64,000 bases of DNA from DASQHL01 sp963843685 (lineage in GTDB: Bacteria; Chloroflexota; Dehalococcoidia; DSTF01; JACRBR01), in contig CAWJLO010000010.1 in NCBI GenBank assembly GCA_963843685.1, positions 310,001 to 374,000 on the forward strand, written 5' to 3'. This document shows positions 25,904-36,095 of this stretch, one piece after another (position 1 is the first letter of the stretch; the number at the start of each line of letters is the position of its first letter). A program made the position numbers and the translations under genes. Below the pieces are notes generated by a model, which was not told the DNA's origin, searched no databases, and saw only the letters and a list, made by a program, of their open reading frames with translations.

Positions 25904-26835
25904 TTAGCTGGCGCGGGAGGTGAAGACGTCGTTGAGGGCGTCGCCGAGGAGGTTGAAGGCGAAGATGAGCGAGCCGACGATGACGGCCGGAACGAGCAGG
26001 AGCTGCGGGTGGTTTTCGAGCACCGTGCGGGAGGCGCCATCGGAGATGAGGGCGCCGAAGCTGGGGTGCGGGGGCTGGACGCCGACGCCGAGGAAGGTGA
26101 GGCCGATCTCGGTGGTGGCGATGCCGCCGAGAGCGGCGGATGCGCCGACGATGATGAGGGGCATGACGTTCGGCAGGATGTGCTGGAAGAGAATACGACG
26201 GGTGGAGGCGCCGCTGGCGTGCGCGGCGGTGATGAACTCCGAGTCGCGCATGGTCAGCACCTGCGAGCGGATGATGCGGGCGCCGCCGACCCAGCCGAAG
26301 AGCGACAGCACGGTGAAGATGAGGAAGTAGTCGGCGAAGCCTTCATCGACGAAGCCGTTCCAGTGCAGACCGTTTGCGACGTGCACCATCCACTTGTCCC
26401 ACCGGGGGCGCAGGGTGACGTTGATGAGCACGAGCATTGGGAGGCCGGGGAGAGAGGCAAGAATCTCACCGGCGCGCATGATGAAGGCGTCGACGATGCC
26501 CTTGCGGTATCCGGCGAGCATGCCGAAGGTGACTGGCAGGAGGACAAAGCCCGAGAGGACGGTGGCGGCGGTGACGACGACGGTGGTGCGCGCGGCGTAG
26601 ATGTTGCGGCTGAGGGCGTCGCGACCGAGGCGGTCGGTGCCGAGCGGGTGGTGGAGGGAGGGGCCGTGCGAAGGAGAGATCGAGGTTCTGCTGCGAGTAG
26701 CCGTAGGGGGCGACGTAGCTCGGCGAAGATACCGACGAAGAAGAAGATGGCGATGACGACGATGCAGACGACGGCGAGACGCTTGCGCAGCAGACGGCGC
26801 AGGGAGCGGCGGGTGAGGCTCTCGCTGCGACCCAT
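25904..26835 (-). CDS. Peptide-type ABC transporter permease (OppC/DppC-like), two apparent frameshifts
   Basis: Inner-membrane permease of a dipeptide/oligopeptide or nickel-type importer. The N-terminal helix ('RLAVVCIVVIAIFFFVGIFAE') is read from 26835; a middle stretch 'YVAPYGYSQQNLDLS' lies in a second frame; 'HPLGTDRLGRDALSR', the OppC signature, and all remaining helices to 25904 are in a third. Breaks lie near 26705-26725 (a five-G run) and 26660-26690. 'EFITAAHASGASTRRILFQHILPN' is the EAA loop that contacts the ATPase. Probably intact in the living cell. Upstream MGQQEQL-type start near 26895 is possible. Confidence 0.78.
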
Positions 26836-26904
26836 GCGCCATTCGGCATCGGCGTGAGCGACGTCGAGCTGCTAGCTGCTCCTGCTGGCCCATGTTCGGA
26901 AACG

Positions 26905-27861
26905 TCATGTGCCCGGCCCCTCGGCGCGCACGCGGGGATCGACGACGATGAGGGCGAGGTCGACGAGGAGGTTGGCGAGGACGAACGCAGTCGTGATGAT
27001 GAGGACGACGGCGAGGATGACGTTGTAGTCGCGGCTGTTCACGGCCTGGTACAGGTACGCACCGATGCCGGGGATGCCGAGGAGCGTCTCCGTGAAGAGG
27101 GCGCCCTCGAGCAGGCCGACGATGGAGAGGCCGATGACGGTCGTCATCACGGGCACGACGGAGTTGCGGGCGACGTGGCGGGTGATCACGGCGCCTTCGC
27201 TCAGGCCCTTGGCTCGCGCGGTGCGGACGAAGTCCTCGCCCAGCGTGCCCAGCGTGGTGGCGCGGGCGAGGCGAGCGACGCCGGCGATGCCGCCGAGCGA
27301 GAGCGCGAGCGTCGGAATGATCATCGATTTGGAGAAGATGCCGTCGAAGCCGCCGGCCGGCAGCCATTCGAGCTTGGCGGCGAAGATCAGCACGAGGACC
27401 GGCACCATGACGAGCACGGGGATCGACTGGAAGAAGAGGAAGACGCTGATGATGAAGGGGTCGAGCCAGGACCCCTGTTTGACCGCGGCGATGATGCCGG
27501 CGGGGATGCCGATGAGGAACGTGAGGATGAAGGCGTAGACGCCGAGGCGCACGCTGACCCAGATCTTGGGGCCGATGACCTCGGTGACGGGGCGTCCGCG
27601 CGGGGCGTAGGCTTCGCCGAAGTCGCCGTGGAGGACGACGTTCTTCATGTAGATGCCGTACTGCTCGATGATGGGCTTATCGAGGCCGTACTTGTGGCGA
27701 ACGCGATCGAAGGCATCGGGGTCCCGGTACTGGGCCGAGTAGACGCTGATGGGATCGCCGGGGCCCCAGCGCGTGATGTAGAAGGTGGCGAAAGAGACGA
27801 TGAACAGCGTCACCGGCAGGAAGAGCAGGCGGCGGAGGATGTACCCGGCGAGGCCCTCCAT
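26905..27861 (-). CDS. Peptide-type ABC transporter permease (OppB/DppB-like)
   Basis: 318 residues with about six membrane helices. 'YILRRLLFLPVTLFIVSFATF' is the usual first helix, 'GDFGEAY' the following loop, and 'DFVRTARAKGLSEGAVITRHVARN' the EAA loop for the ATPase. AGGAGC lies before the ATG. It follows the binding protein by 19 nt and precedes oppC; no opp ATPase genes are in the window, so the transporter must use ATPases encoded elsewhere or shared. Confidence 0.88.
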   Translation of the reverse strand: MEGLAGYILRRLLFLPVTLFIVSFATFYITRWGPGDPISVYSAQYRDPDAFDRVRHKYGLDKPIIEQYGIYMKNVVLHGDFGEAYAPRGRPVTEVIGPKIWVSVRLGVYAFILTFLIGIPAGIIAAVKQGSWLDPFIISVFLFFQSIPVLVMVPVLVLIFAAKLEWLPAGGFDGIFSKSMIIPTLALSLGGIAGVARLARATTLGTLGEDFVRTARAKGLSEGAVITRHVARNSVVPVMTTVIGLSIVGLLEGALFTETLLGIPGIGAYLYQAVNSRDYNVILAVVLIITTAFVLANLLVDLALIVVDPRVRAEGPGT

Positions 27862-27880
27862 GGCGCTCCTGTCTCGTCGG

Positions 27881-29536
27881 TTAGCGGTTGACCTGCACGT
27901 CGCGGAACCGCTCGATGATCAACGGTGAGAACTCGAAGTTCTTCACGTAGGGCTTCACCAGCGCGTTGGTCTGCCCGTAGAAGAGGGGGATCCACGCCGC
28001 GTCCTGGATCACGGTCTTCTCGACGTCCTGGTAGATGGAGAGCCGCTTCTCCGTATCCTGCTCGGTCCGCGCGGCCAGGAGCTTCGCATCAACGTCCGGG
28101 TTGTTGTACTGCGTGCTGTTCTGACGACTCGTGCTGTAGAAGAGAAGGTCGAGCACGTCTTCAGGGTCGGGATAGTCCATGATCCAGCCGATCTCGAACA
28201 TCTGGTAGCGATTGGCGTCGAGGTCGCCGAAGAAGGTTGCGCTCTCGGCCTGCTGGATCTTCACGTCGACGCCGAGGACGTCCTTCCAGTTCTGGACGAT
28301 GGCCTGGGTGGCGTCGCTGGCAGAAGCGCCGGCGCCCGATTCGGCCAGCGTGATGGTTGGCATGTTGTTGGCGTACCTTGACTGAGACAAGAGCGTCTTG
28401 GCCTGGGTGGGGTTATAGGGATACGTCTTGTCGTCCGGCGTGTAGCCGGGGACGCCGGGCATGAGAATGCCGTTGGCGACGGGCGCGGCGCTCTTGAGCA
28501 CCACCTGGTCAATCTTCTGGCGATCGACGGACATCGCAAACGCCTGCCGCACCTTGGGATCATCGAACGGCGGCTGGGCGGTGTTGAAGCCGATGTAGTC
28601 GATGGACTGGCTGGGCGTCTGCACGAACTCCTTGTTGAGGGGGTCGGAGGGGTCCTGGACGCGATCCAGGTCGTCGAGTCCGACGCCGGTCACGTCGATG
28701 TTGCCCTGCTCGTAGTCGACGAGGGCGGAGCCGCCGGACAGGTCGTAGGTGACAGTCTTCAGCGTCGGAGCGCCGAGATAGTAGTTGTCGTAGGCGGTGA
28801 GCACGATCTGCTCGCCGAGCTTCCACTTCGTGATCTTGTAGGGACCCGTGCCGATGGGAAGCTGTGCCCAGCGCTTAGGGTTCGCCTTGATCTGGACCTG
28901 GCTGACGATGAACGAGGTCGGGTAGGTGAGCTTGTAGAGAAAGTACGGCTTCGCCGCATCGAGCGTGACGCTGAGCGTGAGGTCGTCGATGATCTTGAGG
29001 CCGCTGATCTCGGTCGCGCGGCCGCGCGAGACATCCTTGGCGCCGACGATGTCGCCGAGGAAGTTTTCGGCGGTGACGGAGCCCGTATCGGGGCTGAGGG
29101 CGCGCTCCCACGAGTACTTCACGTCGGCGGTCGTGACGGGACGGCCGTCCTGGAACGTGGCATTGGGGTTGAGGTGGAAGGTGTAGGTCTTGCCGTCGGC
29201 GCTGGTGTCCCACGACTGCGCGAGGTCGGGCTGGAGCTTGAGATCCTTGTCGAGCCGGACGAGGCCGGAGAAGATCTCGACGATGTAGGCGGCCGAGTCG
29301 GCGTCCTCGGCGATGGCGGGATCGAGCACGAGCGGGTCGGTGCCACGGAGCCGCAGCTCGCTGTCGCCAGCGGGAGCGGCCGTGCCGCTCGCTTCGGACG
29401 TGCCCGGCGTGCCTGCGGTTGCGTTGGAGTTATTGTTACCGCCGCCGCCGCCGACCACGAAGATCAACACGACGGCCAGCGCGATGATCAGGACGGCGGC
29501 GACCGCCGCGATGGCGAGTGTGAGCTTGTTGCTCAT
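27881..29536 (-). CDS. Peptide-type ABC transporter substrate-binding protein (SBP family 5)
   Basis: 551 residues. A membrane anchor (about 5-29) and a Gly/Asn/Ser/Thr linker precede the binding domain; no lipobox Cys is visible, so it is probably held by the helix. Family 5 blocks are 'LKLQPDLAQSWDTSADGKTYTFHL', 'DVKYSWERALSP', 'VRQAFAMSVDRQKI' and 'WIMDYPDPEDVLDLL' (in outline), the last typical of peptide-binding members. GAGGGG lies 6 nt upstream of the ATG. First gene of the SBP-oppB-oppC unit; tig-clpP may be read through from it (118-nt gap). Confidence 0.9.
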   Translation of the reverse strand: MSNKLTLAIAAVAAVLIIALAVVLIFVVGGGGGNNNSNATAGTPGTSEASGTAAPAGDSELRLRGTDPLVLDPAIAEDADSAAYIVEIFSGLVRLDKDLKLQPDLAQSWDTSADGKTYTFHLNPNATFQDGRPVTTADVKYSWERALSPDTGSVTAENFLGDIVGAKDVSRGRATEISGLKIIDDLTLSVTLDAAKPYFLYKLTYPTSFIVSQVQIKANPKRWAQLPIGTGPYKITKWKLGEQIVLTAYDNYYLGAPTLKTVTYDLSGGSALVDYEQGNIDVTGVGLDDLDRVQDPSDPLNKEFVQTPSQSIDYIGFNTAQPPFDDPKVRQAFAMSVDRQKIDQVVLKSAAPVANGILMPGVPGYTPDDKTYPYNPTQAKTLLSQSRYANNMPTITLAESGAGASASDATQAIVQNWKDVLGVDVKIQQAESATFFGDLDANRYQMFEIGWIMDYPDPEDVLDLLFYSTSRQNSTQYNNPDVDAKLLAARTEQDTEKRLSIYQDVEKTVIQDAAWIPLFYGQTNALVKPYVKNFEFSPLIIERFRDVQVNR

Positions 29537-29867
29537 CGATAACCCCTCAACTCCACGACCGCCCCGTTCGCGCCCCAGGCTGCGTCCGCGCAGATTGCGT
29601 TTGCGCACAGATTACGGGCACGGCGACGATACCGGAAACGCCGGCGGCCAGATCGAGTGACAGTGTACGCTCGGACGGATTGAAAAACGTCAGTGAAACC
29701 CCTGCCCTGCGGCCGAATCCCGCCCGGTTTCGGGCGCGTAACATCTGCGAGCGCGCATCAGGGTTGTCACGGAGTCCGTGTGAGGAACGGTCTGTTATGA
29801 TGCGCTGCGCTCGGCCGAGCCAGAGCACGGTCGGCCGAGCGAGCTCACGGCGGACGAACGACACGGA

Positions 29868-32800
29868 ATGAGCGAACAAACATCGCCGCTACACGACCCC
29901 GCGGCGGCGCCCATGCCGGTGCCGGGCCGCAGCGTGCCGCGCGTTCGCTTCGACGCGAGCGCCATCGAGCTGAGCGGGACGATGACGGCGGTCGCGCTGG
30001 CCGTGATCCTGCTGCTGGCGGCGTTCCTGCGGCTGACGCACGTCAACTGGGACGCGAGCACGGGGCCGTGGGACACGACGGGCGCGGAGGCGATCAGCGG
30101 CCACCTGCACCCGGACGAGCGGTTCCTGACGCAGATCGGCACGGACACCAGGGCGCCGAGCAGCCCGCTCAACTACTTCGACACCGACCACTCCGCGCTC
30201 AATCCCTATAACATCCAGCACCCCGACGGTTCCAAACAGACGACGTTCGTCTACGGGACGCTGCCGCTCTTCCTGACGAAGTTCGCGGCGTCGTACGCGG
30301 CCACTCCGAACAACATCGTGCACGCGCTCACGTTCGGCACGCTGAACATCGGGCCGCTGCCTGAGCACGCCTGGGACAACTACGACCATCTCAACCTGGT
30401 CGGGCGCGTGCTTGCGGCGCTATTCGACCTAGGTACCGTGTTCCTGATCTTCCTCCTAGCACGACGGCTGGGCGGGCGCGGCATGGGGTTGCTGGCATCG
30501 TTCCTGTATGCGGTCGCGGCGTTCCCAATCCAGAACTCGCACTTCTACATCGTCGATCCGTTCATGACGTTCTTTGCGACGCTGGCGATCCTGTTCGCGG
30601 TGAGATCGGCGCTGGACGGCGGCCGGTGGAACTTCGCCATCGCCGGGGCGGCGGTAGGGCTGGCGGCGTCGTGCAAGGTGACGGCGCTCGCGCTGTCGCC
30701 GGTGGTGATCCTGGCGATCGGGGTGCACGAGTGGCCGGGGCTGAAGCCGTATCTGGCGCCGTGGTGGACGAGCACGAAGGCGGACAGGTATCGCGACGGA
30801 CTGGCGCTGGACCATGCCGTGCTGACGCTGATCGTCGGTTCGTTGATCGCGGTAGTTGCGGGGTTCATAGCTTTCCGCATCGCGATGCCGTACGCGTTCA
30901 AGAGCCCGTCTCCGGGCGACCTGTTGACGCTCCGGTCAGGCACATTGTGGAAGTTCCCCTTCCCCTATCCAGACATCATGAACCACCAGTGGCTGGGCGA
31001 TCAGTCGAGCCAGCGCAACCTGCTGAGCGCGAACGCGTCGTGGCCGCCGAACGTGCAGTGGATCGGCCGGTCGCACTGGCTGTGGCCATTGCAACAGATG
31101 GTCAGCTGGGGCATGGGGCCGGCATTCGGGATCACGGCATGGCTCGGGGTCGGGTTCGCGGCCGTGTATGCGTACCGGCGGCGCGAGGGCGTGTGGTTGA
31201 TCCCGCTGGCGTGGGTGCTGGGGTACTTCGGGTTCATGGGGGCGCAGTTCTCGCTGTACATGCGGTACTTCCTGCCGCTCTATCCGACGCTGGCGGTGCT
31301 CGCAGCGCTGCTGCTGACGCAGACGTGGAAATGGGCGTCGTCGGAGTCGATGCTCTCGGCGCTGGTGCGCTGGGCGCCGCGGGCCGACGTGCTGCGGCCG
31401 GCCGCCGGCGTTGCGCTTCGGATCGGGGTGGCGGCGGTCGTCGCAATGACGCTGCTGTGGGGGCTGGCGTTCTACAACATCTACCGCTCGCCCGTGACGC
31501 GGGTGTCGGCTTCGAAATGGATCTACGACAACGTACCGGCTGGCTCCGTGATCGGGCACGAGGAGTGGGACGACACGGTGCCGTACAGCGTCGCAGGCGT
31601 GGACCAGGTGCAGTACGGAGACGTGACGTTCCACAACTTCGCGCCGGACACGCCAGACCATGTTCAGGAGTTGCTGTCGGACATCGACCAGGTCGACTAC
31701 ATCGCGTTGGCGAGCCGGCGGGCATCGGGAACGGTGACGCGGGTACCGGCGTTCTGGCCGGTGACGTCGCGCTATTACGCGGCGCTGGAGGACGGGTCGC
31801 TGGGATTCAAGAAGGTGGCGGAGTTCAACTCGTATCCCAGCGTGCTTGGACTGACCTTCAAGGACACCGGCGCGGAGGAGTCGTGGTCGGTGTACGACCA
31901 TCCGCAGGTGACCATCTACGAGAAGACGGACGCGTACTCGCCGGCGAAGGCGGTCGAGGCGCTGCACGCGGACCAGTACGTGGTGATCCCCTCGACGAAG
32001 CCCGGTGACGAGGCGCAGAACGGGCTGTTGTTCACGCCGAGCGTGCTCGCGAAGCAGCAGGCGGGCGGGACGTGGACGGACCTGTTTGACCCCGGCGATT
32101 TCGTGAACGCGCACCCACTGTTCTTCTGGCTCCTGGCGATCGAACTGGCGGCGTTCTCGCTGGTGCCGCTGGCGGTGGTTGGCTTCCGCGGGCTGCCGGA
32201 CCGGGGCTTCCTGCTAACGAAGCCGTTGGGCGTGTTCGCGCTGGCGTACCTTGTGTACGAGCCGAGCAGTTACGGCGCCACCGACTTCACGCGGCATACG
32301 ATCGCTACGGCGCTCTTCGTGATGATGGCCGTCGGCATCGTCACGGGCATCATCTGGCGTCGCGACGTCGTGGCGTGGGTGCGCGAGCGGTGGCGCTTCC
32401 TGCTGTTCGCGGAGGCGGTGTTCCTTCTGGCGTTCCTGTTCTCGTACTGGATACGACTGCAGAACCCGGACCTGTACCATCCGATCAACGGCGGCGAGAA
32501 GCCGATGGACTTCGCGTACTTCAATGGCGTGATCCGGACGACTGACCTGACGCAGGGACCGATCGACCCGTGGTACGCGGGCGGGTACCTCAACTACTAC
32601 TGGTACGGTCAGTTCATCTCCGCGACGGTGACGAAGCTGACGGGCGTGGTGCCCGAGGTGGCGTACAACCTCGTCATCCCGATGTTCTTCTCGTTCCTGG
32701 CGGCGGCGACGTTCTCCGTGGCGTACAACCTGACGGAGGGGACGCGACGGCTGATGCGGCGCCGGCCGAGCGGCGTGCCGATCGGGCGCCTGGGGCCGAT

Positions 32801-34706
32801 TCTCGCGGGGCTCGGCGCGATCTTCCTGGTGTGCATCTCGGGCAACCTGAAGGCGGTGCAGATCCTGGAGCACAGCCTGGCGGTGCAGAGCCACTGGCAC
32901 ACGCTGTTCGGACTGGACGTGCCTTTCGTGACGGGCATCGTCGAGATCGTCGGGGGATTCAAGGAGATCTTCTTCGGCGACGGCAGCCTGCACGCGCTGT
33001 GGACGAACACTGCGTCGCGCTACGACTGGTGGGCGCCGAGCCGGGCGCTGTCGGTGCAGAATCCGTCGGCGGAGGTGCAACCGATCACGGAGTTCCCGTT
33101 CTGGACGTTCCTGTTCGCGGACCTGCACGCGCACCTGATGGCGATGCCGTTCGCGATGACGGCGGTCGGCGTGGCGCTGGGCGCGGTCATGAACTTCACG
33201 AAGATCAACCCCTCGGCGGCGACGAAGAAGACAGCGGCGCTATCGCGCCACATCAGCAGCTGGGCGATGGTAGTAGTGCTGGCGGCGATCGTCGGCGCGC
33301 TGCGATGGATCAACTCGTGGGACTACCCACCGTTCCTGCTGATCAGCGCGGCCGCGTTGATCATCGGGGAGCGGGCGCGCGCAGGCCGGTTCACACCGGC
33401 ATCGATCGCGTCGGGCGTGCTCAAAGCGGCGGTGATGGGCGCGCTCTCGTACTTCCTCTTCGCGCGGTTCGCGCACAACTACAGCCAGTCGTACAACAGC
33501 GTGGAGCGTTCCAAGCAGACGACGGCTGTCGGGGACTACCTGAGCCACTTTGGCATCCTGCTCTTCCTGATCTCGGCGTTCGTGCTGTTCGGGCTCCAGC
33601 GGGCGATCACGCGCACGAGTTTCGTTCGGGGCATCTTCTTCGGGCGGGCGCGGCGGCGGCGGCCGGCGGAGGTCGCCCCGGTGATGGCTGCGCTCGTGGC
33701 GGCGGGGGTGGTAGTCGTCTACGCCGGGTCGATGCACCGGTGGGGCGTGACGTGCCTGGCCGTGGTCGGGCTGGTGGCGGTGTGCCTCGCGGCGTATCGC
33801 GAGATGCGGTCGACGCGAGCGACGGCGCCGCTGATGCTGTTCGTGTACGCGATGATCGCGCTGGGACTGGGCCTCTGCGGCGGTGTCGAGATCTTCACGC
33901 TCGAGGGCGACGTGGGGCGGATGAACACGGTATTCAAGTTCTACCTGCACGTGTGGATGCTGTGGGGCGTGGCGGGGGCGTTCTCGCTCTGGTACGTGTT
34001 CGGCGTGATGCAGCCGCAGGAGGCGTTCGTGCGCCGCCTGGGCTCCATCAACGAGATGGTGGTGAAGGCGCCGCGGTACGCGTTTGCCAGCGTGGCGGCG
34101 CTGTTGCTGGTGCTGGCGCTGGTGTTTCCGTACTTCGGCACGCGCGCGCGGATCCACGATCGGTTCAACCCGGCTGAGGGGACCAGCAACAACGGGCTGC
34201 AGTTCCTGGCGAAGGGGGGCACGTACGTCGCGCACTACGACGCCACCGGCGTGGACGGGGCGCACAACTTGCAGGACACGCTGGACGGGATCAACTGGAT
34301 CCGGGACAACGTCAAGGGCACGCCGACGACGTTCGAGGCGATCGGGCCGTCGTACCGCAGCCTGGGCAGCCGGGTGGCGATCTATACGGGGCTGCCGACG
34401 GTCTCCGGCTGGCAGTTCCACCAAGAGCAGCAGCGCGTGAAATTCTCGGTGACGGTGGGCGAGCGGGCGGCGGACGTGAAGGAGTTCTATTCGACGACGA
34501 GCGTGGCAGAGGCGCGCGACCTGATCCGGAAGTACGACGTGCAGTGGGTGATCGTGGGCGACGAAGAGCGGTTCAACTACCCGGCGGAGGGGCTGACCAA
34601 GTTCAACAACGGGCTGGACGGCGCGTTGGAGCTGGCGTACAAGAACGACACGATGCAGATCTGGCACGTGATCCCGCAGTCGGAGCTGGCATCGGCAGCA
34701 CCGTAG
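29868..34706 (+). CDS. Giant two-part membrane glycosyltransferase-like protein (PMT-like plus Chlor_Arch_YYY/DUF2298)
   Basis: 1612 residues. The first half resembles GT39/ArnT-type GT-C transferases: 'HLHPDERFLTQ' near residue 80 and about ten membrane helices, then an extracytoplasmic domain (about 540-730). The second half is the YYY (DUF2298) family known from Chloroflexota and archaea: 'NYYWYGQF', 'FADLHAHLMAMPFA' near 1083, 'NSWDYPPF' near 1148, 'GRMNTVFKFYLH' near 1350. The role is probably transfer of lipid-linked sugars outside the membrane. No Shine-Dalgarno; the divergent gap 29537-29867 holds both promoters but no clear box. Confidence 0.85.
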   Translation: MSEQTSPLHDPAAAPMPVPGRSVPRVRFDASAIELSGTMTAVALAVILLLAAFLRLTHVNWDASTGPWDTTGAEAISGHLHPDERFLTQIGTDTRAPSSPLNYFDTDHSALNPYNIQHPDGSKQTTFVYGTLPLFLTKFAASYAATPNNIVHALTFGTLNIGPLPEHAWDNYDHLNLVGRVLAALFDLGTVFLIFLLARRLGGRGMGLLASFLYAVAAFPIQNSHFYIVDPFMTFFATLAILFAVRSALDGGRWNFAIAGAAVGLAASCKVTALALSPVVILAIGVHEWPGLKPYLAPWWTSTKADRYRDGLALDHAVLTLIVGSLIAVVAGFIAFRIAMPYAFKSPSPGDLLTLRSGTLWKFPFPYPDIMNHQWLGDQSSQRNLLSANASWPPNVQWIGRSHWLWPLQQMVSWGMGPAFGITAWLGVGFAAVYAYRRREGVWLIPLAWVLGYFGFMGAQFSLYMRYFLPLYPTLAVLAALLLTQTWKWASSESMLSALVRWAPRADVLRPAAGVALRIGVAAVVAMTLLWGLAFYNIYRSPVTRVSASKWIYDNVPAGSVIGHEEWDDTVPYSVAGVDQVQYGDVTFHNFAPDTPDHVQELLSDIDQVDYIALASRRASGTVTRVPAFWPVTSRYYAALEDGSLGFKKVAEFNSYPSVLGLTFKDTGAEESWSVYDHPQVTIYEKTDAYSPAKAVEALHADQYVVIPSTKPGDEAQNGLLFTPSVLAKQQAGGTWTDLFDPGDFVNAHPLFFWLLAIELAAFSLVPLAVVGFRGLPDRGFLLTKPLGVFALAYLVYEPSSYGATDFTRHTIATALFVMMAVGIVTGIIWRRDVVAWVRERWRFLLFAEAVFLLAFLFSYWIRLQNPDLYHPINGGEKPMDFAYFNGVIRTTDLTQGPIDPWYAGGYLNYYWYGQFISATVTKLTGVVPEVAYNLVIPMFFSFLAAATFSVAYNLTEGTRRLMRRRPSGVPIGRLGPILAGLGAIFLVCISGNLKAVQILEHSLAVQSHWHTLFGLDVPFVTGIVEIVGGFKEIFFGDGSLHALWTNTASRYDWWAPSRALSVQNPSAEVQPITEFPFWTFLFADLHAHLMAMPFAMTAVGVALGAVMNFTKINPSAATKKTAALSRHISSWAMVVVLAAIVGALRWINSWDYPPFLLISAAALIIGERARAGRFTPASIASGVLKAAVMGALSYFLFARFAHNYSQSYNSVERSKQTTAVGDYLSHFGILLFLISAFVLFGLQRAITRTSFVRGIFFGRARRRRPAEVAPVMAALVAAGVVVVYAGSMHRWGVTCLAVVGLVAVCLAAYREMRSTRATAPLMLFVYAMIALGLGLCGGVEIFTLEGDVGRMNTVFKFYLHVWMLWGVAGAFSLWYVFGVMQPQEAFVRRLGSINEMVVKAPRYAFASVAALLLVLALVFPYFGTRARIHDRFNPAEGTSNNGLQFLAKGGTYVAHYDATGVDGAHNLQDTLDGINWIRDNVKGTPTTFEAIGPSYRSLGSRVAIYTGLPTVSGWQFHQEQQRVKFSVTVGERAADVKEFYSTTSVAEARDLIRKYDVQWVIVGDEERFNYPAEGLTKFNNGLDGALELAYKNDTMQIWHVIPQSELASAAP

Positions 34707-34760
34707 GGCGCGCGCCGCGGGCCAGATTCGAACGCAGGCGGCTGATACAATGCAGCGCCT

Positions 34761-36092
34761 ATGCTTGAAGCCCTTTCAGACAAGCTAACCGGCGTCTTCC
34801 AGAAGCTGGGGTCGCACGGCACGATCACGGAGAAAGACCTCGACGAGGCGATGCGCGAGGTGCGCATCGCGCTGCTCGAAGCGGACGTCAACTTCAAGGT
34901 CGTGCGGCAGTTCATCGCGACGGTGCGGGAGCGCGCGCTCGGCGCGGAGGTGCTGAAGAGCCTGTCGGGGCCGCAGCAGGTCATCTCCATCGTCAACGAA
35001 GAGCTGGTGAACGTGCTGGGGGGCAGCCCGTCTTCGCTGCACCTGGCGTCGAAGCCGCCGACGGTGATCATGCTCGTGGGGCTCAAGGGTTCCGGGAAGA
35101 CGACGACTGCCGCGAAGCTGGCGCTGCACCTGCGGAAGCAGGGGGGGCGGCCGCTGCTCGTGGCCGCGGACCCGCACCGGATGGCGGCGGGCGAGCAGCT
35201 GAAGGCACTGGCGAGGCAGCTCGGCATGCCGGTGTTCGAGGCGGCGGAGGGGCAGAAGCTGCCGGACTTGTGCTCCGCGTCGCTGAACGAGGCGAAGCGG
35301 CAGAGCGCGACGGTGGTGATCGTGGACACGGCGGGCCGCTCGACGATCGACGGCGAGCTGATGTCCGAGGTGACAGAGATGCGGGCGTCGCTGGACCCGC
35401 ACGAGACGATCCTGGTGCTGGACGCGATGACGGGGCAGGAAGCCGTAAACGTCGCGCAGGAGTTCCACGACCAGCTCAACGTCACCGGGATCATCGTCTC
35501 AAAGATGGACGGCGACGCGCGCGGTGGCGCCGTGCTCTCGATCCGGGCGGTGACGGGGCTGCCGGTGAAGTTCATCGGGACGGGGGAGAAGGCGGACGCG
35601 CTGGAGCCGTTCTTCCCGGACCGATTCGCGTCGCGGATCCTGGGGATGGGCGACATGCTGGGGCTGATCGAGCGCGCGAAGGAGGCGATCAGCGAGCAGG
35701 ACGTCCAGGCGATCGAAAAGAAGATGAAGGCGAAGTCGCTGGACCTGGAGGACTTCCTGGTGCAGTTCCAGCGCATCAAGAAGATGGGTCCGCTGAACCA
35801 GCTGGTCGACATGATCCCGGGGCTGGGGCAGGTGAAGCGGCAGATGAAGGTAGACAGCTTCGACGACGGCTTCTGGAGCAAGGCCGAGGCTGTCGTGTAC
35901 TCTATGACGCCGCAGGAGCGAAAGCACCCCGAGATCATCAACGGGAGCCGGCGGCGGCGCATCGCGAAGGGAAGCGGCACGACGCCGCAGGAAGTGAACC
36001 AGTTGCTGAACCAGTGGAAGGAAGCCAAGAAGATCATGCAAGGCTTCGCGGGCAATCGCTCGGGCTTCCTGAATATCTTTGGAGGACGATAG
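34761..36092 (+). CDS. ffh: Signal recognition particle protein Ffh (SRP54)
   Basis: 443 residues. GTPase that with 4.5S RNA brings nascent membrane proteins to FtsY. N domain (1-85), G domain with 'GLKGSGKTTTAAKLA' (about 107-121), 'DTAGRSTIDGELM' and 'TGTGEKADALEPF', and Met-rich M domain with 'MGPLNQLVDMIPGLG' (in outline) and the RNA-binding 'NGSRRRRIAKGSG'. The 'DPHRMAAGEQL' block replaces the usual DxxRPAA form. TACAAT lies 9 nt before the ATG, so the leader is very short. It opens the ffh-rpsP-KH-rimM unit. Confidence 0.96.
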   Translation: MLEALSDKLTGVFQKLGSHGTITEKDLDEAMREVRIALLEADVNFKVVRQFIATVRERALGAEVLKSLSGPQQVISIVNEELVNVLGGSPSSLHLASKPPTVIMLVGLKGSGKTTTAAKLALHLRKQGGRPLLVAADPHRMAAGEQLKALARQLGMPVFEAAEGQKLPDLCSASLNEAKRQSATVVIVDTAGRSTIDGELMSEVTEMRASLDPHETILVLDAMTGQEAVNVAQEFHDQLNVTGIIVSKMDGDARGGAVLSIRAVTGLPVKFIGTGEKADALEPFFPDRFASRILGMGDMLGLIERAKEAISEQDVQAIEKKMKAKSLDLEDFLVQFQRIKKMGPLNQLVDMIPGLGQVKRQMKVDSFDDGFWSKAEAVVYSMTPQERKHPEIINGSRRRRIAKGSGTTPQEVNQLLNQWKEAKKIMQGFAGNRSGFLNIFGGR

Positions 36093-36095
36093 ACA

